A stretch of 64,000 nucleotides of DNA, taken from contig JAPFBL010000257.1 in assembly GCA_026182355.1 (NCBI GenBank), positions 62,001 to 126,000 on the forward strand, in the 5' to 3' direction. This stretch comes from Hermatobates lingyangjiaoensis (taxonomy: Eukaryota > Arthropoda > Insecta > Hemiptera > Hermatobatidae). Below the pieces are notes generated by a model. The model worked only from the letters and a program-made list of their open reading frames with translations, made no database searches and had not been told where the DNA came from. Both the position numbers and the translations under genes were made by a program. Shown piece by piece: positions 47,401 through 58,119 of the stretch (its first letter is position 1; the number at the start of each line of letters is the position of its first letter).

Positions 47401-48315
47401 CCATTATATCTAAGTCAAATAGACATTTTTCACATAGATATAAATTGATATAGACATTTTTATCTAAATTGAGTAAAATATAATACTTGTTTTAAGTATA
47501 CGACAAGAAATTTATATGCTAGTTTTATAATTTAATGAAATTGATAAAACTATAAAAGCAAACGCAGACCAACAAATATTTTGTGAGGCTCTTCAGGGTG
47601 TAAAATGGTTGTATAGCAAAAGTTTTGCTATCAATCCATATGTTGCACCATTTAACATATTTAATTATCGACGTATAATTCTTAGTGTGTCTATTGCTTT
47701 TTGGAAAATATTTGAATATGGGAAAAGTGTTTTTTATTCTGTGTGCAATAGGACTGCTCTTATTATGAAAATTTGCAGTGATTGAATAAACATAACATTT
47801 CGTATTAATTATTATCTTAGTAGAAATATTTCATGAGCTTATTATTTTGAGAGAGTTGAACAAAAAATAACAACTATTAGGTTCTATCTCTAGTAATATG
47901 TGAAGGATTTGGTAAATAAGCAACGAAATCATAGCTATCAGATGGACAAATCAACAGAATAAGCTCTAAAAATGTTAGTTTCTAGGCAAACAATTTTAAT
48001 TAATAAATCCTGGTATTGCGAGGTCCATGTTACATTTTAGTTGCGTTATACATGTCTTTGAACCTATTTGACAAGGATACCAGTAATTGTAGACAGGAAC
48101 TAACGTCTTACTCCTAATGAGCTGGTTACCAAGACTACCTTTACGTATCTCTCGGTGAATTCTGCGTTTGTTGATTTAAGGTTTTTCCATGATTCTTTCC
48201 TATTACTTTGCAAAAAAAGGAATGCAGTGGCGTCCAACATTCGATTGCGGGTCTATTGAGTTCATTTTTGTGCGAAAGTGACAGGGGTGGCCTTCCCCTA
48301 TACTTGTTTGACTAT
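47401..48315. other. No gene recognised
   Basis: AT-rich DNA. Short open frames only. Confidence 0.3.
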
Positions 48316-48428
48316 AAAAGAGGGTCACTATATATATATAATTTAAAAACAAAACGAAACACGAATTGAAACTAAACATTAAGACTTCTTTTCATATTTC
48401 AACCTTTTTAACGGCCATCCTCATAAAA

Positions 48429-48478
<50 letters not shown>

Positions 48479-48521
48479 TGTTGTTTCTTGACCACACTAT
48501 ATTTACTATATTCTCAAAACC

Positions 48522-48560
<39 letters not shown>
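48316..48560. repeat. (TA)n tracts with a decayed PLE tail between them
   Basis: TA runs at about 48318-48342, 48428-48477 and 48525-48560. The DNA at 48343-48427 contains, on the minus strand, GAGGATGGCCGTT...GGTTGAAATATG, resembling a decayed PLE tail motif. Confidence 0.6.
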
Positions 48561-48561
<1 letters not shown>

Positions 48562-48603
48562 CTTTTTCATTGTAAATACGATCCAAAACGGACAAATATA
48601 GTT

Positions 48604-48826
48604 CAATGTAGAAAAAGAAACATAGAGATATTAAAAGCACACACTTACAGTCTCTAATTTTCGGTTTGAAAACCGACCCAACCGTCTCTCCAGTTGGGTC
48701 TCCAACCGTTTCTGATCCAGTGCGCTTGGTTTCCCTCTCTTATCTCCTGAAGACTGTTCAAACCGAAAATTAGAGACTGTAAGTTTGTGCTTTTAATATC
48801 TCTATGTTTCTTTTTCTACATTGAAA
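48604..48826. repeat. Inverted pair of PLE-like tails
   Basis: An arm of about 67 bases at 48604-48670 (CAATGTAGAAAAAGAAACAT ... TCGGTTTGAA) recurs inverted at 48757-48826 with about 86 bases between. The right arm contains CTGAAGACTG...CCGAAAATTA at 48747-48775, the hammerhead-like tail motif. The pattern matches the other inverted tail pairs in the window. Confidence 0.75.
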
Positions 48827-48840
48827 TATATATATATAAA

Positions 48841-49093
48841 CTAGAATTTAAAAAGAACACATAGAAAGGAAATCACTGAACTCACTACTATATTTCGATG
48901 TCCTCGTCTTCAGGAAAAGAAGTGAATCGCTCCAAAGGCTGATAATGACTGACTTGGCGTTCGAACTAAAGCACTCAAACAGGGTAGCCAACTTTCGGAG
49001 GAAAGGTAGACAGGGAAGATAAAGAGATACAAGCCAAATAAAAATTAAAAAATGAAAACATTTAACTAAAATAAAATTAAAAGCTGATAACAA

Positions 49094-49095
<2 letters not shown>
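48841..49095 (-). mobile_element. Penelope-like element, 3' untranslated region
   Basis: Nearly the same sequence as 27561-27830, including the tail motif (complement of 48890-48913). It lies between short TA-rich DNA at 48827 and the long (TA)n at 49097. No coding part is present. Confidence 0.8.
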
Positions 49096-49096
<1 letters not shown>

Positions 49097-49138
<42 letters not shown>

Positions 49139-49230
49139 TATTTATATATCATATCATATCATATATATATATATATATATATATCATATTTATATATCAT
49201 ATATATATATCATATCATATATATATATAT
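49097..49230. repeat. (TA)n with TATCATA interruptions
   Basis: Two long TA runs separated by TCATA-type units. Its right end continues the reading of the adjacent PLE N-terminal fragment as ...NIYIYD. Confidence 0.9.
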
Positions 49231-49480
49231 TTGTAAAATTATGGAGCAGTCCTTCATTCAAGCATGTTTCATTGAATAACTGACCGTATTTCACTGATGT
49301 CATTTTCTTCACCAGTTTTTCAAGGTTTCTGAATACCTTCTTCTTTCCTTTATCGAAACGTTGGAGAATATTAATTAAGTTGGAACCGACATGTTTCGAC
49401 TGGCTTCCTGTCATTTTCAGAGTAATTAAAAAATTGTTATATATATGTATATATACCCAATTAAATAAAATAATTCCATG
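49231..49480 (-). pseudogene. Penelope-like element, N-terminal fragment ending in (TA)n
   Basis: The minus strand reads SKHVGSNLINILQRFDKGKK, FRNLEKLVKKMTSVKYGQLF then NETCLNEGLLHNFTNIYI. It matches the family B start at 31575-31372. The protein sequence stops being alignable exactly at NIYI, where the TA microsatellite begins. A hammerhead-like motif (49388-49420) overlaps the beginning of the reading frame. Confidence 0.6.
49385..49425 (-). ncRNA. Hammerhead-like motif upstream of a PLE N-terminal fragment
   Basis: Minus strand: CTGAAAA (position 8 changed G to A), one extra T, stem GAC...GTC, GAAA, palindrome ACATGT, then C. Flanking ACT and GGT can form a short helix I. The same spacing is seen in copies of other families. 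The changed core base predicts loss of activity for this copy. Confidence 0.4.
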
Positions 49481-49493
49481 AACTAAATAAACT

Positions 49494-49689
49494 AGATTCA
49501 CAAAAAGTACACACAGCAAAGAAATTACAGAAACTCACTACTACATTTTAATTGCCTCGTCATGAGTAAGATATATGCGAGTCACTCTGAAGACAGATAA
49601 CGACTCGTTCTATTTTCCTGATGACAAGGCAATCAAAATATAGTAGTGAGTTTCAGTGATTTCTTTTATGTGTGTTCTTTTTGTGAATC
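49494..49689. repeat. Inverted pair of PLE tails
   Basis: The arm at 49494-49565 (GATTCACAAAAAGTACACAC ... GCCTCGTCATGAG) recurs inverted at 49616-49689 with about 50 bases between. The right arm contains CTGATGACAAGGCAATCAAAATATA, a tail motif with the GAAA changed to CAAA. This is the third inverted tail pair of this kind. Confidence 0.8.
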
Positions 49690-51964
49690 TATTTTATTTA
49701 TATAAATACAGTCGTGATGTCAGTTATTACAGCCCATCCTATCCACAGGACAGAAAATAGTAATATGTAGTGATATATGATCGCACTCCTTTGGCAAAAA
49801 GCACCAGGAACGATTAAACATGCCCGGATAGTCAAGCTACATCCACAGTTAATTTTGTACCTGTCTACCATCCTGATTTGGCGGAATGAGAGTGGCACCG
49901 TTGATTTATAGAAGTGGGAGGTGTATAACTTGGTTTGAATTGATGTCACAAACCATTACTCTAATTATACTAGTACACAAAATGAAGACTTTAACTTTCG
50001 GAAGGCTAGATCAATGAAAAGTATTGCTAGATACGAATACAAGTAAATAAAAACCTTCTAATGTGAGGATCCTATAATGCAAAAAGCGGTTTCAATTTAC
50101 ATAAATGAGACTCTCGAGCAATATTGTTGAGACTGCTTTATTTGACATACACGTAAAAATGAATGAAAGAAGTCATTTTATAAGAATTTTAGAGATTCTA
50201 GAGAACTAGGAGCCATGACAGAGCTTAAATCAGAAATAATGAAGGTAATGGTTGTTGCTGAGAAGGAAAGAAAACCCCTGGGTCTACTGTGACAGCTGGT
50301 AATTGAAGAAGGAGAACCTCTTTTAAATAGGTCCTCTTCTGTAGAGAGAACTCTTACAAACACTAACTCTTGCAGGAAAAAGATAAACTAAAGACCTATC
50401 TAGCTCTTTTTATTGTATTTTTTTAATATAAATTGAAAAAATATAAAAAAATTATTCTAATACATACCTACAGAATAAAACATTAACATTTATTGTCCCT
50501 GTGCCTTTCTAAGTATACTTAGAATTATAAAACTGAATTATAGTACTCTAATTATTCCCCTTGACGGTTATTGCTTTATTAAGTAAAAAAAATTTTTATA
50601 CATCACCAACAACTTAAGAAGTCGTCTTTTACAAATGCATTTGTCTTAACCTAGTTAGAAGAGTATAGGTTGTATTATGCTGTATTAAACACAATTAAAC
50701 AGATGCGGATTAGATTTGGATCAAATCTATTAGTACTACCACTATTTAGATCACTAACCAGAAATTATAAAAGGCATTTTACCAATACCATGTTAAAATT
50801 TATCTGCTCCATATTTGTGGTTTAGTAATCAAAATGAGAATACTTTTATTTTACTTAGCAAATCTAAGCTTTAGCGCTGCATGGGAGCTACATAATGTGG
50901 CCTTCAATGTTTACAGCAAGGATTCTCAAATAAGAACGCATTGCTCTCTCACAATTATTAATATGCCTTGAAATTTGTAAACATTTATTAATAATTCAGT
51001 GAAGATAAGTTCACAGAAAAGATTAAAAGGAGTGCTTTCCACAGTTTATTTAGAAATTCAGCGATTATGAACAGGTCTCTAGTATATTAAATATTTACAA
51101 TATATAGAGTGAAAACGGCCGTAATTTTTTCTAAATATATTGAAATACAGAGAAAATTTTATTTCTTTTAATGGTGATATTATTATCTCATAGTAAATAT
51201 AATATTATTTTTATTTTATTATTATCTTATTGGTAATATGAAGAAATAATTATTATATTACCTTTATGTTACCAGTTATTGTTGTTTTCTTTTGTTTTAT
51301 TAAGAGTAATATTGAAATTAAATATTGGAAGAAATTCAATTTAATTTTTATTTTATTACACAATATAAACGGAAATAGTCAGCATTTTAAGATTACTTTG
51401 AAAGTGTTTCATTTAGCTCTATACAGCGTTTTTGGTAGACTATCATCCATCATACACTGGAAAACATCATAAAGTATAGGGTTTAGACTATAGTAGTAGA
51501 GACTATGGGAAAGACTCCAAACTTACAATGGAAAGTTTTCTAAAGGCTAGAGACCGTGAAAATAACAATTTTTGCGGTATGTAACTTTTAAAAGGAAAGA
51601 TGGGAAACTTCTTAGAGTTGAACACATGATATCGAGAAACAACACTAGTGCAAATCAGTATTGTTTAAAAAAATAATGTTTGGAATAATGTTCACTCTGG
51701 ATATTTTTTCTAGTATTACTTTCATTAGCAAGTTATAAAATATGAAAAAACAAAGCAATATGCTATATTTGTGTTGTTTTATATTTGTATTTTATATATA
51801 CATGGATCTCTGAGGAGGATTAAATTCTTGAATATGTTTAGCTTACACTAGGTTGTGATGCCTGCTTAATGAAAATGAATTTCGTAAACAAATCTCTTCC
51901 ATCTAGTCACAAATAGAAATAGAAAAGAAGAAAATGAAAAAAATGTCCATACTCCTGAAGAAGG
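49690..51964. other. No gene recognised
   Basis: AT-rich DNA. An open frame on the minus strand at 50363-50178 lies in a slightly less AT-rich patch, but I do not recognise it. It may be a chance frame. Confidence 0.3.
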
Positions 51965-52175
51965 TTTTTAAAAGAAACGGTCCAGCGGACTTTTTTAAAA
52001 TAAAATAAATTCAAAACGAAGGAAACACACAGAGTACACGAAGTACTCTGAGTACCGCCCTGTCTTCCTGCGGGACTCTTCGCTCTTCGCACCTCCTGAT
52101 GACGACGATGGTCGAAATATGGATGTGAGTTATGTCTGTGTCTTTCTGTGTGTTTCCTTTGTTTTGAATTTATTT

Positions 52176-52178
<3 letters not shown>
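51965..52178. mobile_element. Inverted pair of PLE family A tails
   Basis: The left arm (51969-52033, minus sense) carries AAGAAACGGTCCAGCGGACT and GAAGGAAACACACAGA. From about 52040 the plus strand carries the preceding part of the same tail (GTACCGCCCTGTCTTCC, the motif CTGATGACGACGATGGTCGAAATATG at 52096-52121 and the GTCTTTCTGTGTGTTTCC end). The two are joined head-to-head and the right arm ends at (TA)n. In the motif the base after the palindrome is G, which hammerheads do not tolerate. Confidence 0.75.
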
Positions 52179-52237
<59 letters not shown>

Positions 52238-52238
52238 C
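52177..52238. repeat. (TA)n microsatellite
   Basis: Separates a plus-strand PLE tail from a minus-strand PLE copy. The two elements meet tail-to-tail here. Confidence 0.95.
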
Positions 52239-52240
52239 TT

Positions 52241-53512
52241 TAACACATAGAAAAGAACACAGAAAGACGCTACAGAACTCACTTCGATATTTCGACATCC
52301 GTCGTCATCGGGAAGAAGTGCGAAGTACTCGCGTTGAGAAGCAAACTGCTACTGGCCTCCAGAGTAACTCGTGGAACCACCGCAATGCTGCCCCCCAGCG
52401 GAGGAGAGGAAAAATAGAAATCTCTCCAATATTTATTTAGAAAACAAGATAAAAAATATATAAAATACGAAATAATAATAATAAAATAATAATAATAATA
52501 ATATTAAAATAATAATGATAATAATAATAATAATAATAATAATATAATAATAATAAAATAAAAAATAATTAACGGTACAGGTTGAGACCAGGAGGAGAAC
52601 GAGCCCCAAGGAGGCATATGAATGCCTCTTCGGAAGCTCTAAGGGTGACATGGGAATTAGACTCGGGGATTTGTTTGAGGATTTGTACCCTGAAACAATC
52701 ATTGAAAGGGAGGTCATGGGAATTAGCATGGATAGCTATGGGTAGGTCTCTGCGCTGACCAACGGACGCCCTATGATTGTTCATACGCAGGCTCAGCTTG
52801 GTTGAAGCCAAGCCAACGTAAAAAGCATCACATCGAGTACACTCCAAACGGTAAACGCAGTTACAGGAAGTGCAAGATGTATCAGAAGGAACAGGATAGG
52901 AGTTGTTACTGAGAGGGGAAGTAAAGTAAGGACTGGAGTTAATTAGGGGACAGGTTTGGCAGTTACGGCGTTCACATCGCTTCATCCCTCTGCTAGCACA
53001 GGGGCTGTTGGAAATATGGGTAAAAATGGATTTAAGGTTGGAAGGTCTACGGTAGGAGAAAGTAGGGGACTGACTGAAAATAGGAGAAGTAGACGAAGAA
53101 GAAGAAAGTATAGGAAAGAACTCCCTAATAACAGCGCCGAGCTTGTGGGAGCCTGGGAAAAAAGTAGAAATGAAGGGAGTAGTAATTCTACGGTCCCTTC
53201 TAGCTGTAGGGCGGTGAATACTCTCAGCAGGAACGACGGAACTGTTGATTATATTACGAGGGTATCCTCGTTCAATAAATTTTTCTTTTAATAGATTAAT
53301 TTGTTGGGTTCCACTATTAATGGAATTGCAAATTTTATGGATTCTAATTGATAGGGATCTAGGGATAGCTTTCTTTATATGTGAAGGGTGACAACTGTTA
53401 TAATGAAGGTATTGCTGAGAGTTAGTGGCTTTTAAATGAACAGAAGTGGAAAATTAACCGTCTTTAAGGGTGACATCAACATCTAAGAAGGAGAGGGAAC
53501 TGTTGGATATCT
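52241..53512 (-). pseudogene. Penelope-like element family A, 5'-truncated copy
   Basis: The minus strand begins just after a short (TA)n with FSFLDVDVTLKDG (the block following the RT core). It continues through FSTSVHLKATNSQQYLHYNS, IKKAIPRSLSIRIHKICN, FFPGSHKLGAVIRELFPIL, then MKRCERRNCQTC and CTRCDAFYVGLASTKLSLRM to LGARSPPGLNLYR and stop at 52569. At least one in-frame stop (after KDG) and frame breaks are present. The 3' untranslated region contains an (AAT)n stretch near 52478-52560 and the tail motif (minus strand near 52283-52310). It is a diverged sub-family of the 61-64 kb element (CERRNC versus CGRRGC). Confidence 0.88.
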
Positions 53513-53530
53513 ATATATATATATTTGTAA

Positions 53531-53745
53531 ATTTAGGTTGCAGTCCTTCCTGTATAAATACATTGTTAAAAATTAGACCAAATTTAGCTGAAACTTCCTT
53601 TTTCATAAGTTTCTCAAGTTTCTGGAATAACGATCTTGTTACTGTATCCACAGAATATAGTAAGTTACCAACCGACATGCTAAATGAACACATGTTTCTG
53701 CTGTCTTCAGCCATTATCAAGAAATGAATGCATTTTGAAGTTTGA
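53531..53745 (-). pseudogene. Penelope-like element, N-terminal fragment ending in (TA)n
   Basis: The minus strand reads SFSMSVGNLLYSVDTVTRSL, FQKLEKLMKKEVSAKFGLIF, NNVFIQEGLQPKFTNIYI, where the TA run at 53511-53525 begins. The reading frame is preceded by TTGATAATGGCTG...AGCAGAAACATGT, a tail-type motif. It directly follows the C-terminus of the family B copy at 53800-54995 on the same strand, an order that suggests two copies in tandem. Confidence 0.6.
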
Positions 53746-54219
53746 AGCTTATATAAGAAAGGTGGAATGTATTGCTGGGGTTGGGGGGGATTAAAGTTGT
53801 TTTTCTAATCGGTGAGGGTCGAGTAACCTAGGGCGTCGTTGCAGCTACCTGGGAGAGGCCCTAATTGGCTCAAGGTTGATTTAAACAATTTCAGAACTTT
53901 TGAACTAATTTCTAATTGTTTATTAATATATGGCTGCTTTTTGTTATTAAGTATGGCTTCTGTTATTTTAAGTCTATGCTCATCTCTTTCTTTTTTTATT
54001 ATTTTTGTCCCTTCAACAAGTGCTTCGCTTGATAACTTAGAATGATGGGCTTGCTCTGTGTGCTTTCTAGGGGCTCCAGATATCAGGTGCATAGTGAGTC
54101 TCCTAGAATGTGTAGCTGTAGTTACTCCAATGTATGAGTGCTTTTGAGTTTCGCAGTCCCCATAATTACATTGTACTCGTACACCAGATTCGTTTCTTTC
54201 AATGGAGAATCCTTGCAGT

Positions 54220-54794
54220 GGTTTCTATTAGTCACCCCCCCCCCCCCCCCAGACGTGCCTTCACCTTGTCGTGGTGGGGGGGCTAAATGATTATTTAGGC
54301 CATTATGCCTAAATAATGGCTTGAACTAAGAAAGGCACAACCTGGGTGGTGTGCTTGCCTGCTCCGGTGTCCGGGGGTAGCAAGCCTGCCTGTCTGCGCG
54401 CTGGTCAGGGGGCCGTCCGCCCTTGTAGGTAAAAGGTAACATTCGCTGTGGGCACAACAGTAGCTTTAGCTGCTACCTCGGTCCCTGTATTTAATTTTCC
54501 CCTGTAATCCTTGATGAACCCTATCATCAAGTAACCCTCAGTCCTTTTTAGAGACTAACTGGCAAAAGCTTAAAAGCTTTCGTTGATGTAGGTCGTGGAA
54601 GTCCGCCTCCGCGAGGTCCACCTTGGGCACTTCACGAGGACCGTTTCGTTGTGTATCATTAGTGAGCGGACGGTTGGTTCTCGTTACGTGGCGAAAGGGC
54701 TCCAAGTTAAAAAACATCAACCTATTCTGCTTTATCATGGTGTGACTGAAAGGCCAAGGAACATGAATAAATCAAAACAGGTTTCTATTAGTCA
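54220..54794 (+). mobile_element. Retroposed insertion with 15-bp target duplication and HDV-ribozyme-like 5' end
   Basis: GGTTTCTATTAGTCA occurs at 54220-54234 and again at 54780-54794, the target duplication. The 545-bp insert (54235-54779) starts with 16 C, is much richer in G+C than its host, and ends ATGAATAAATCAAAACA without a long poly-A. The 5' part can form nested pairings of the kind used by HDV-like ribozymes, which are known at the 5' ends of several non-LTR retrotransposons. No protein is evident, so it is a SINE-like or internally deleted LINE copy. Confidence 0.75.
54235..54340 (+). ncRNA. HDV-like ribozyme fold at the 5' end of the insertion
   Basis: Possible helices: P1, the C run (54235-54250) with GGGGGGG (54276-54282). 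P2, GTGCC (54255-54259) with GGCAC (54334-54338). P3, CAC (54262-54264) with GTG (54271-54273). P4, TTATTTAGGC (54291-54300) with GCCTAAATAA (54307-54316). The order of strands is the double-pseudoknot order of HDV ribozymes, and the first base of P1 is the first base of the insert, where such ribozymes cleave. The joining segment before P2 is longer than usual, and the C run has probably expanded. Inference from sequence only. Confidence 0.45.
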
Positions 54795-55064
54795 TAAAAA
54801 GGCTGCTTATTGTAGAGCTTTTGTAATATGTAACCAGGGAAGCTCTATCGTTGTCGTTTTTACATCTTACGTTGGTTTTTATAATGTCTTTCAGTACCCT
54901 TTCATCTACTTTGTAATGGTCCGAATATTGGTTTCTATAATATATTTTATGCACAGTTCCAGCTGTTTCTTCATTTCTTTTCTTATTTTCCCTGGTGTTT
55001 AGGTAACTTTAAGAATTTAAGTTTTTAATAAAAAGATAATCCTTAATTCGAAAGCTCGTATGAA

Positions 55065-55242
55065 TTGATGTTCCTTGGACAATTGATGTGGAAGCTCCAA
55101 CCACAAGATAGAAGAATCACCCGCAAGATCGAAGCCACCAGCTCAAAAATCGTGAGAGCAGAAGCTGCTGCTACTTTTAACAATATTTGCATACAAGAAG
55201 ATTTGCTGTCGCGATTTACACCAATATATATATATATATATA
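55065..55242 (+). pseudogene. Penelope-like element, N-terminal fragment ending in (TA)n
   Basis: The plus strand reads FLGQLMWKLQPQDRRITRKI, EATSSKIVRAEAAATFNNIC, IQEDLLSRFTPIYIYI. The block A..FN..C.QEDLL..FT.IY matches the other N-terminal fragments, and the match ends in the TA run at 55222-55242. Confidence 0.6.
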
Positions 55243-55345
55243 AATGTATAAACTAGCAGAAAGTCTTCATCTAAGCAGGTATTGTTAAATAGCAGAGCAG
55301 ATTCTAGGAGCGCTAGTTTGACGTATTATCTCAATATATTGTTTC
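55243..55345 (-). pseudogene. Penelope-like element, N-terminal fragment ending in the same (TA)n
   Basis: The minus strand reads ALLESALLFNNTCLDEDFLL, VYTFIYIY, running into the TA run at 55222-55242 from the other side. Two N-terminal fragments therefore point at one microsatellite. Confidence 0.5.
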
Positions 55346-55446
55346 TCTAAGTGTTGCGAACTACCTGTAATACATTTCTAGTTATATTTTATTTTCTGTT
55401 TACTGTTATTTTGTGTTGTTATTTATCTGTTCTTATTTTTTTCTAT

Positions 55447-55633
55447 CTGAAGATGAGCTATGAGGTCGAAAGCTTGTGTTTTCTTCTACAATTTAGTTAT
55501 AGTTAGTCCTTAATATATGCTATAAGTTATTGAACTATGTTATTGATTCCAGTATGTCCCTAGGAAATTTGTTATTTTTATTGCCTTTGCAGCATAGAAA
55601 GGTGATTAGAAAAAAGAATTGCTGAAAAAAATC

Positions 55634-55637
<4 letters not shown>
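55447..55637 (+). pseudogene. PLE leader with hammerhead-like motif and short N-terminal fragment
   Basis: CTGAAGATGAGC...GGTCGAAAGCTT at 55447-55475 is a tail-type motif (palindrome AGCT, then T). About 80 bases later ATG at 55554 starts MSLGNLLFLLPLQHRKVIRK, matching MSLGQLLFQLNPVSKRLVRR at 31575. The fragment soon stops and meets the (TA)n at 55638-55677. Confidence 0.5.

Positions 55638-55678
<41 letters not shown>
55638..55678. repeat. (TA)n microsatellite
   Basis: Separates a PLE N-terminal fragment (plus strand) from the 3' end of a family A copy (minus strand). Confidence 0.95.
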
Positions 55679-55681
<3 letters not shown>

Positions 55682-56885
55682 CAATAAAATAAAAATAAAA
55701 AACGAAGGAAACACACAGAAAGACACAGACATAACTCACATCGATATTTCGACAATCGTCGTCATCAGGAGGTGCGAAGAGCGAAGAGCGAAGAGTCCCG
55801 CAGGAAGACAGGGCGGTACTGAACTCGGAAACCGCAGCCAGTACCCCACCACTTACCACCAAGCGGGGGAAGGGAGGGAAGGAAATGAAGAGCCAAATTA
55901 AGACGTAAAAGGAACGAGTAAAAATTATAACTATAAAAAATTATAAAAAAATTATAAAAAAAATAGATAAATCAAATTAAAATTAATAAAAATAATAAAT
56001 AAAAAGTAAAATAAAAAATAATAAATAAATAAATAAATCATAAATAAATTATGGGTTGAGGTTGAGTCCCGGGGAAGAGCGAGCATCAAGTAAGCATATG
56101 TATGCCTCCTCTGAAGCTCTTAGGGTAACTTTATTGTTGGATTCGGGGATCTGTTTCAGGATCTGAACCCTGAAACAGTCATTGAAACTGAGTTCATGCG
56201 AGTTCGCATGGATGGCTACAGGATAGTTACTGCGTTGACCGACTGAAGCCCTATGACCATTCATACGAAGGCTCAACTTATTAGAAGTTAAGCCAACGTA
56301 AAAGGAGTCACACTGAGTGCAATCCAGTCGGTAAACACAGTTGCTCGAGGTACAGGAGGAATTGACCTGAACCGGGTAGGAACTATGGTGGAGAGGGGAA
56401 TCGAAGGAAGGATTAGGATTAACAATCAGGCAAGTTTGACAGCCACGGCGTCCACATTGTTTCATTCCAGGAACAGGATTGGAAGGCTGAGGGGAAATAT
56501 GAGAGAAAATGCTTTTTAGATTGGCAGGTTTACGGTAGGAAATAGAAGGGGGGTGATTAAAGATGGAAGAAGTAGAAGTAGAAGTAGACAGAATCGGAAA
56601 AGACTCCTTAATAACAGCACGAAGCTTATAAGCGCCAGGGAAGTAGGTTGTCAGGAAGAAGGAAGCGTTACTTCTATCCCTCTTGGGTCTGGGTTGGTGG
56701 GAGATGTCAGCCGGTAAAACACGACTATCAATGAAGGAGCGAGGATAGCCTCGTTCAGAAAATTTGTCCTTTAAGAGGTTAAGGTGATGTCTGCGGTCTT
56801 GGAGATTATTGCAGATATTGTGAATACGGAGGGACAAGGATCGAGGTATAGACTTTTTAACATGGGATGGATGGCAACTAAGTTA
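55679..56885 (-). pseudogene. Penelope-like element family A, 5'-truncated recent copy
   Basis: The copy starts near 56880 (complement of TAGTTGCCATCCATCCCATG, equal to 63427-63446 of the long copy). Its frame is open to 56049: SLRIHNICNNLQDRRHHLNL ... MKQCGRRGCQTC ... LDCTQCDSFYVGLTSNKLSL, ending LNLNP instead of LNLNR. Over the shared part inside the window the protein is the same as that at 63466-64000. A G-to-E type change (ANSHELS versus ANSHGLS) is present further on. The 3' region contains the tail motif on the minus strand (55743-55768) and ends at (TA)n. It lacks the RT core. Confidence 0.9.
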
Positions 56886-58119
56886 ATCCTGTTTTTACTT
56901 TTGTAATTTAAAAAACTTAATTTTACTTTTGTAATGCATAAACAAAACAGTTTTTAACAAAAGTAATGTTATTAAGAACAATCGTAAACGTTAATAGCAA
57001 TTATTGATGTTAATAACTATTTTTTTAGAATTCAGAACAAGTCTCTGAATTGTCATAAAACAAGTAGTCCTTGGGAGATATTTATAAATAGGTCTATTTT
57101 AAACCTGGATATTCTATACGTTTCCAATCCCGTTTAAATATCAAATGATCAGGAATGCTTTGTCATAATTTTAGTTTAGATGAACAAAAAACAGCAACAG
57201 AAAGATATATAATAATTGATTTTAGCTATCAGAATTAGATTTAAAAAATAATGAAATTTAAAAGGAACATGACTGGAAATCTCATTTGAAATATATTTTG
57301 AAAACTTTTTGTATATGTCTAAAGAAGTCTTATTAAATTAAATAAGAAGTAAGATAAAGAAGTCTTATTTATCTTGTTTATTAAATATTTTTTCGCCCAA
57401 CTTTTGATGAAATTTGAACTACCTGCTTTTGTAAAATTTGCTGCCTTAGAAGTAAAATTCCAGACGTGTCAACTTCGTCCATAATTCTCAAGAAATTTAT
57501 ACATTTCATGGGATATTTTCTATCTCTCACATACAAAATTTAGAGTAATGGCAAAAATTCAAAACTCCAATCTTCAATATTGACAGCAAGCACGCTACGT
57601 GTTACATAAAACCTCTTTCTAGGAGCTATGTTGCATTCTTAACATTATAAGAGTCACATTCAAATAAATCAACTGAATTATTCAAAACTTTATATATCCT
57701 TGTAGTAATGTTGGGAGTACCCCACAATACATTTTCAATTTGTATAATTATCTTTAATAATTTTTAATTAGAATGACTGTCCCCACTAAAATTAAACACG
57801 TTAGCAATAGGGTCCTGTGATGCTACATACAAGAGTTGCATCTATATAAGGATGCCAACAGTTTATCTTACTTAATTAAAAATTACATTTGAAAGTTCGA
57901 TTTCAATAGACCGATCATTGAAAGTCTTACAAAAACCATTACTTAGTCAAAATATCTTAAACCTGTTTCTTAATTTCATGTTCTAGTATGGATGATGATT
58001 TGTTATTTAACGTGTGTTTATTGTGAAATGGAGTGTTCATGTCAGGCTTTGGAGAAGACATATGTGAAAGGATAGATCTGCGGTTAGCAGGTTTGAAGTA
58101 AGAAATAAAAACGCCACTC
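56886..58119. other. No gene recognised
   Basis: AT-rich DNA with no shared repeat noticed. Confidence 0.3.

Larger units (their letters stand above)
53800..54995 (-). pseudogene. Penelope-like element family B, C-terminal part, split by a retroposed insertion
   Basis: The minus strand from about 54995 reads TRENKKRNEETAGTVHKIYY, RNQYSDHYKVDERVLKDI and so on to 54797. It resumes after the 54235-54779 insertion with FSIERNESGVRVQCNYGDCE, HSYIGVTTATHSRRLTMHLI and GPLPGSCNDALGYSTLTD, stopping at 53805. The GVRVQC...SYIG...RRL..H signature is the GIY-YIG nuclease. It corresponds to 32600-32168 of the longer family B copy. Confidence 0.8.

Noticed and set aside
50178..50363. Possible host exon on the minus strand
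   Set aside because: A weak acceptor, no donor or recognisable protein, and ordinary open-frame length for this composition.
51950..51995. A second hammerhead-like arrangement (CTGAAGAAGG...GAAACGGTCC) on the plus strand
   Set aside because: GAAACGGTCCAGCGGAC is the reverse complement of the fixed PLE tail end. The upstream box lies across a junction and is absent in other copies, so the match is probably chance.
52433..52729. Hydrophobic open frame rich in Ile/Leu/Tyr
   Set aside because: It is an (AAT)n stretch read in the 3' untranslated region of a PLE, continuing an antisense or shifted frame of the coding region.
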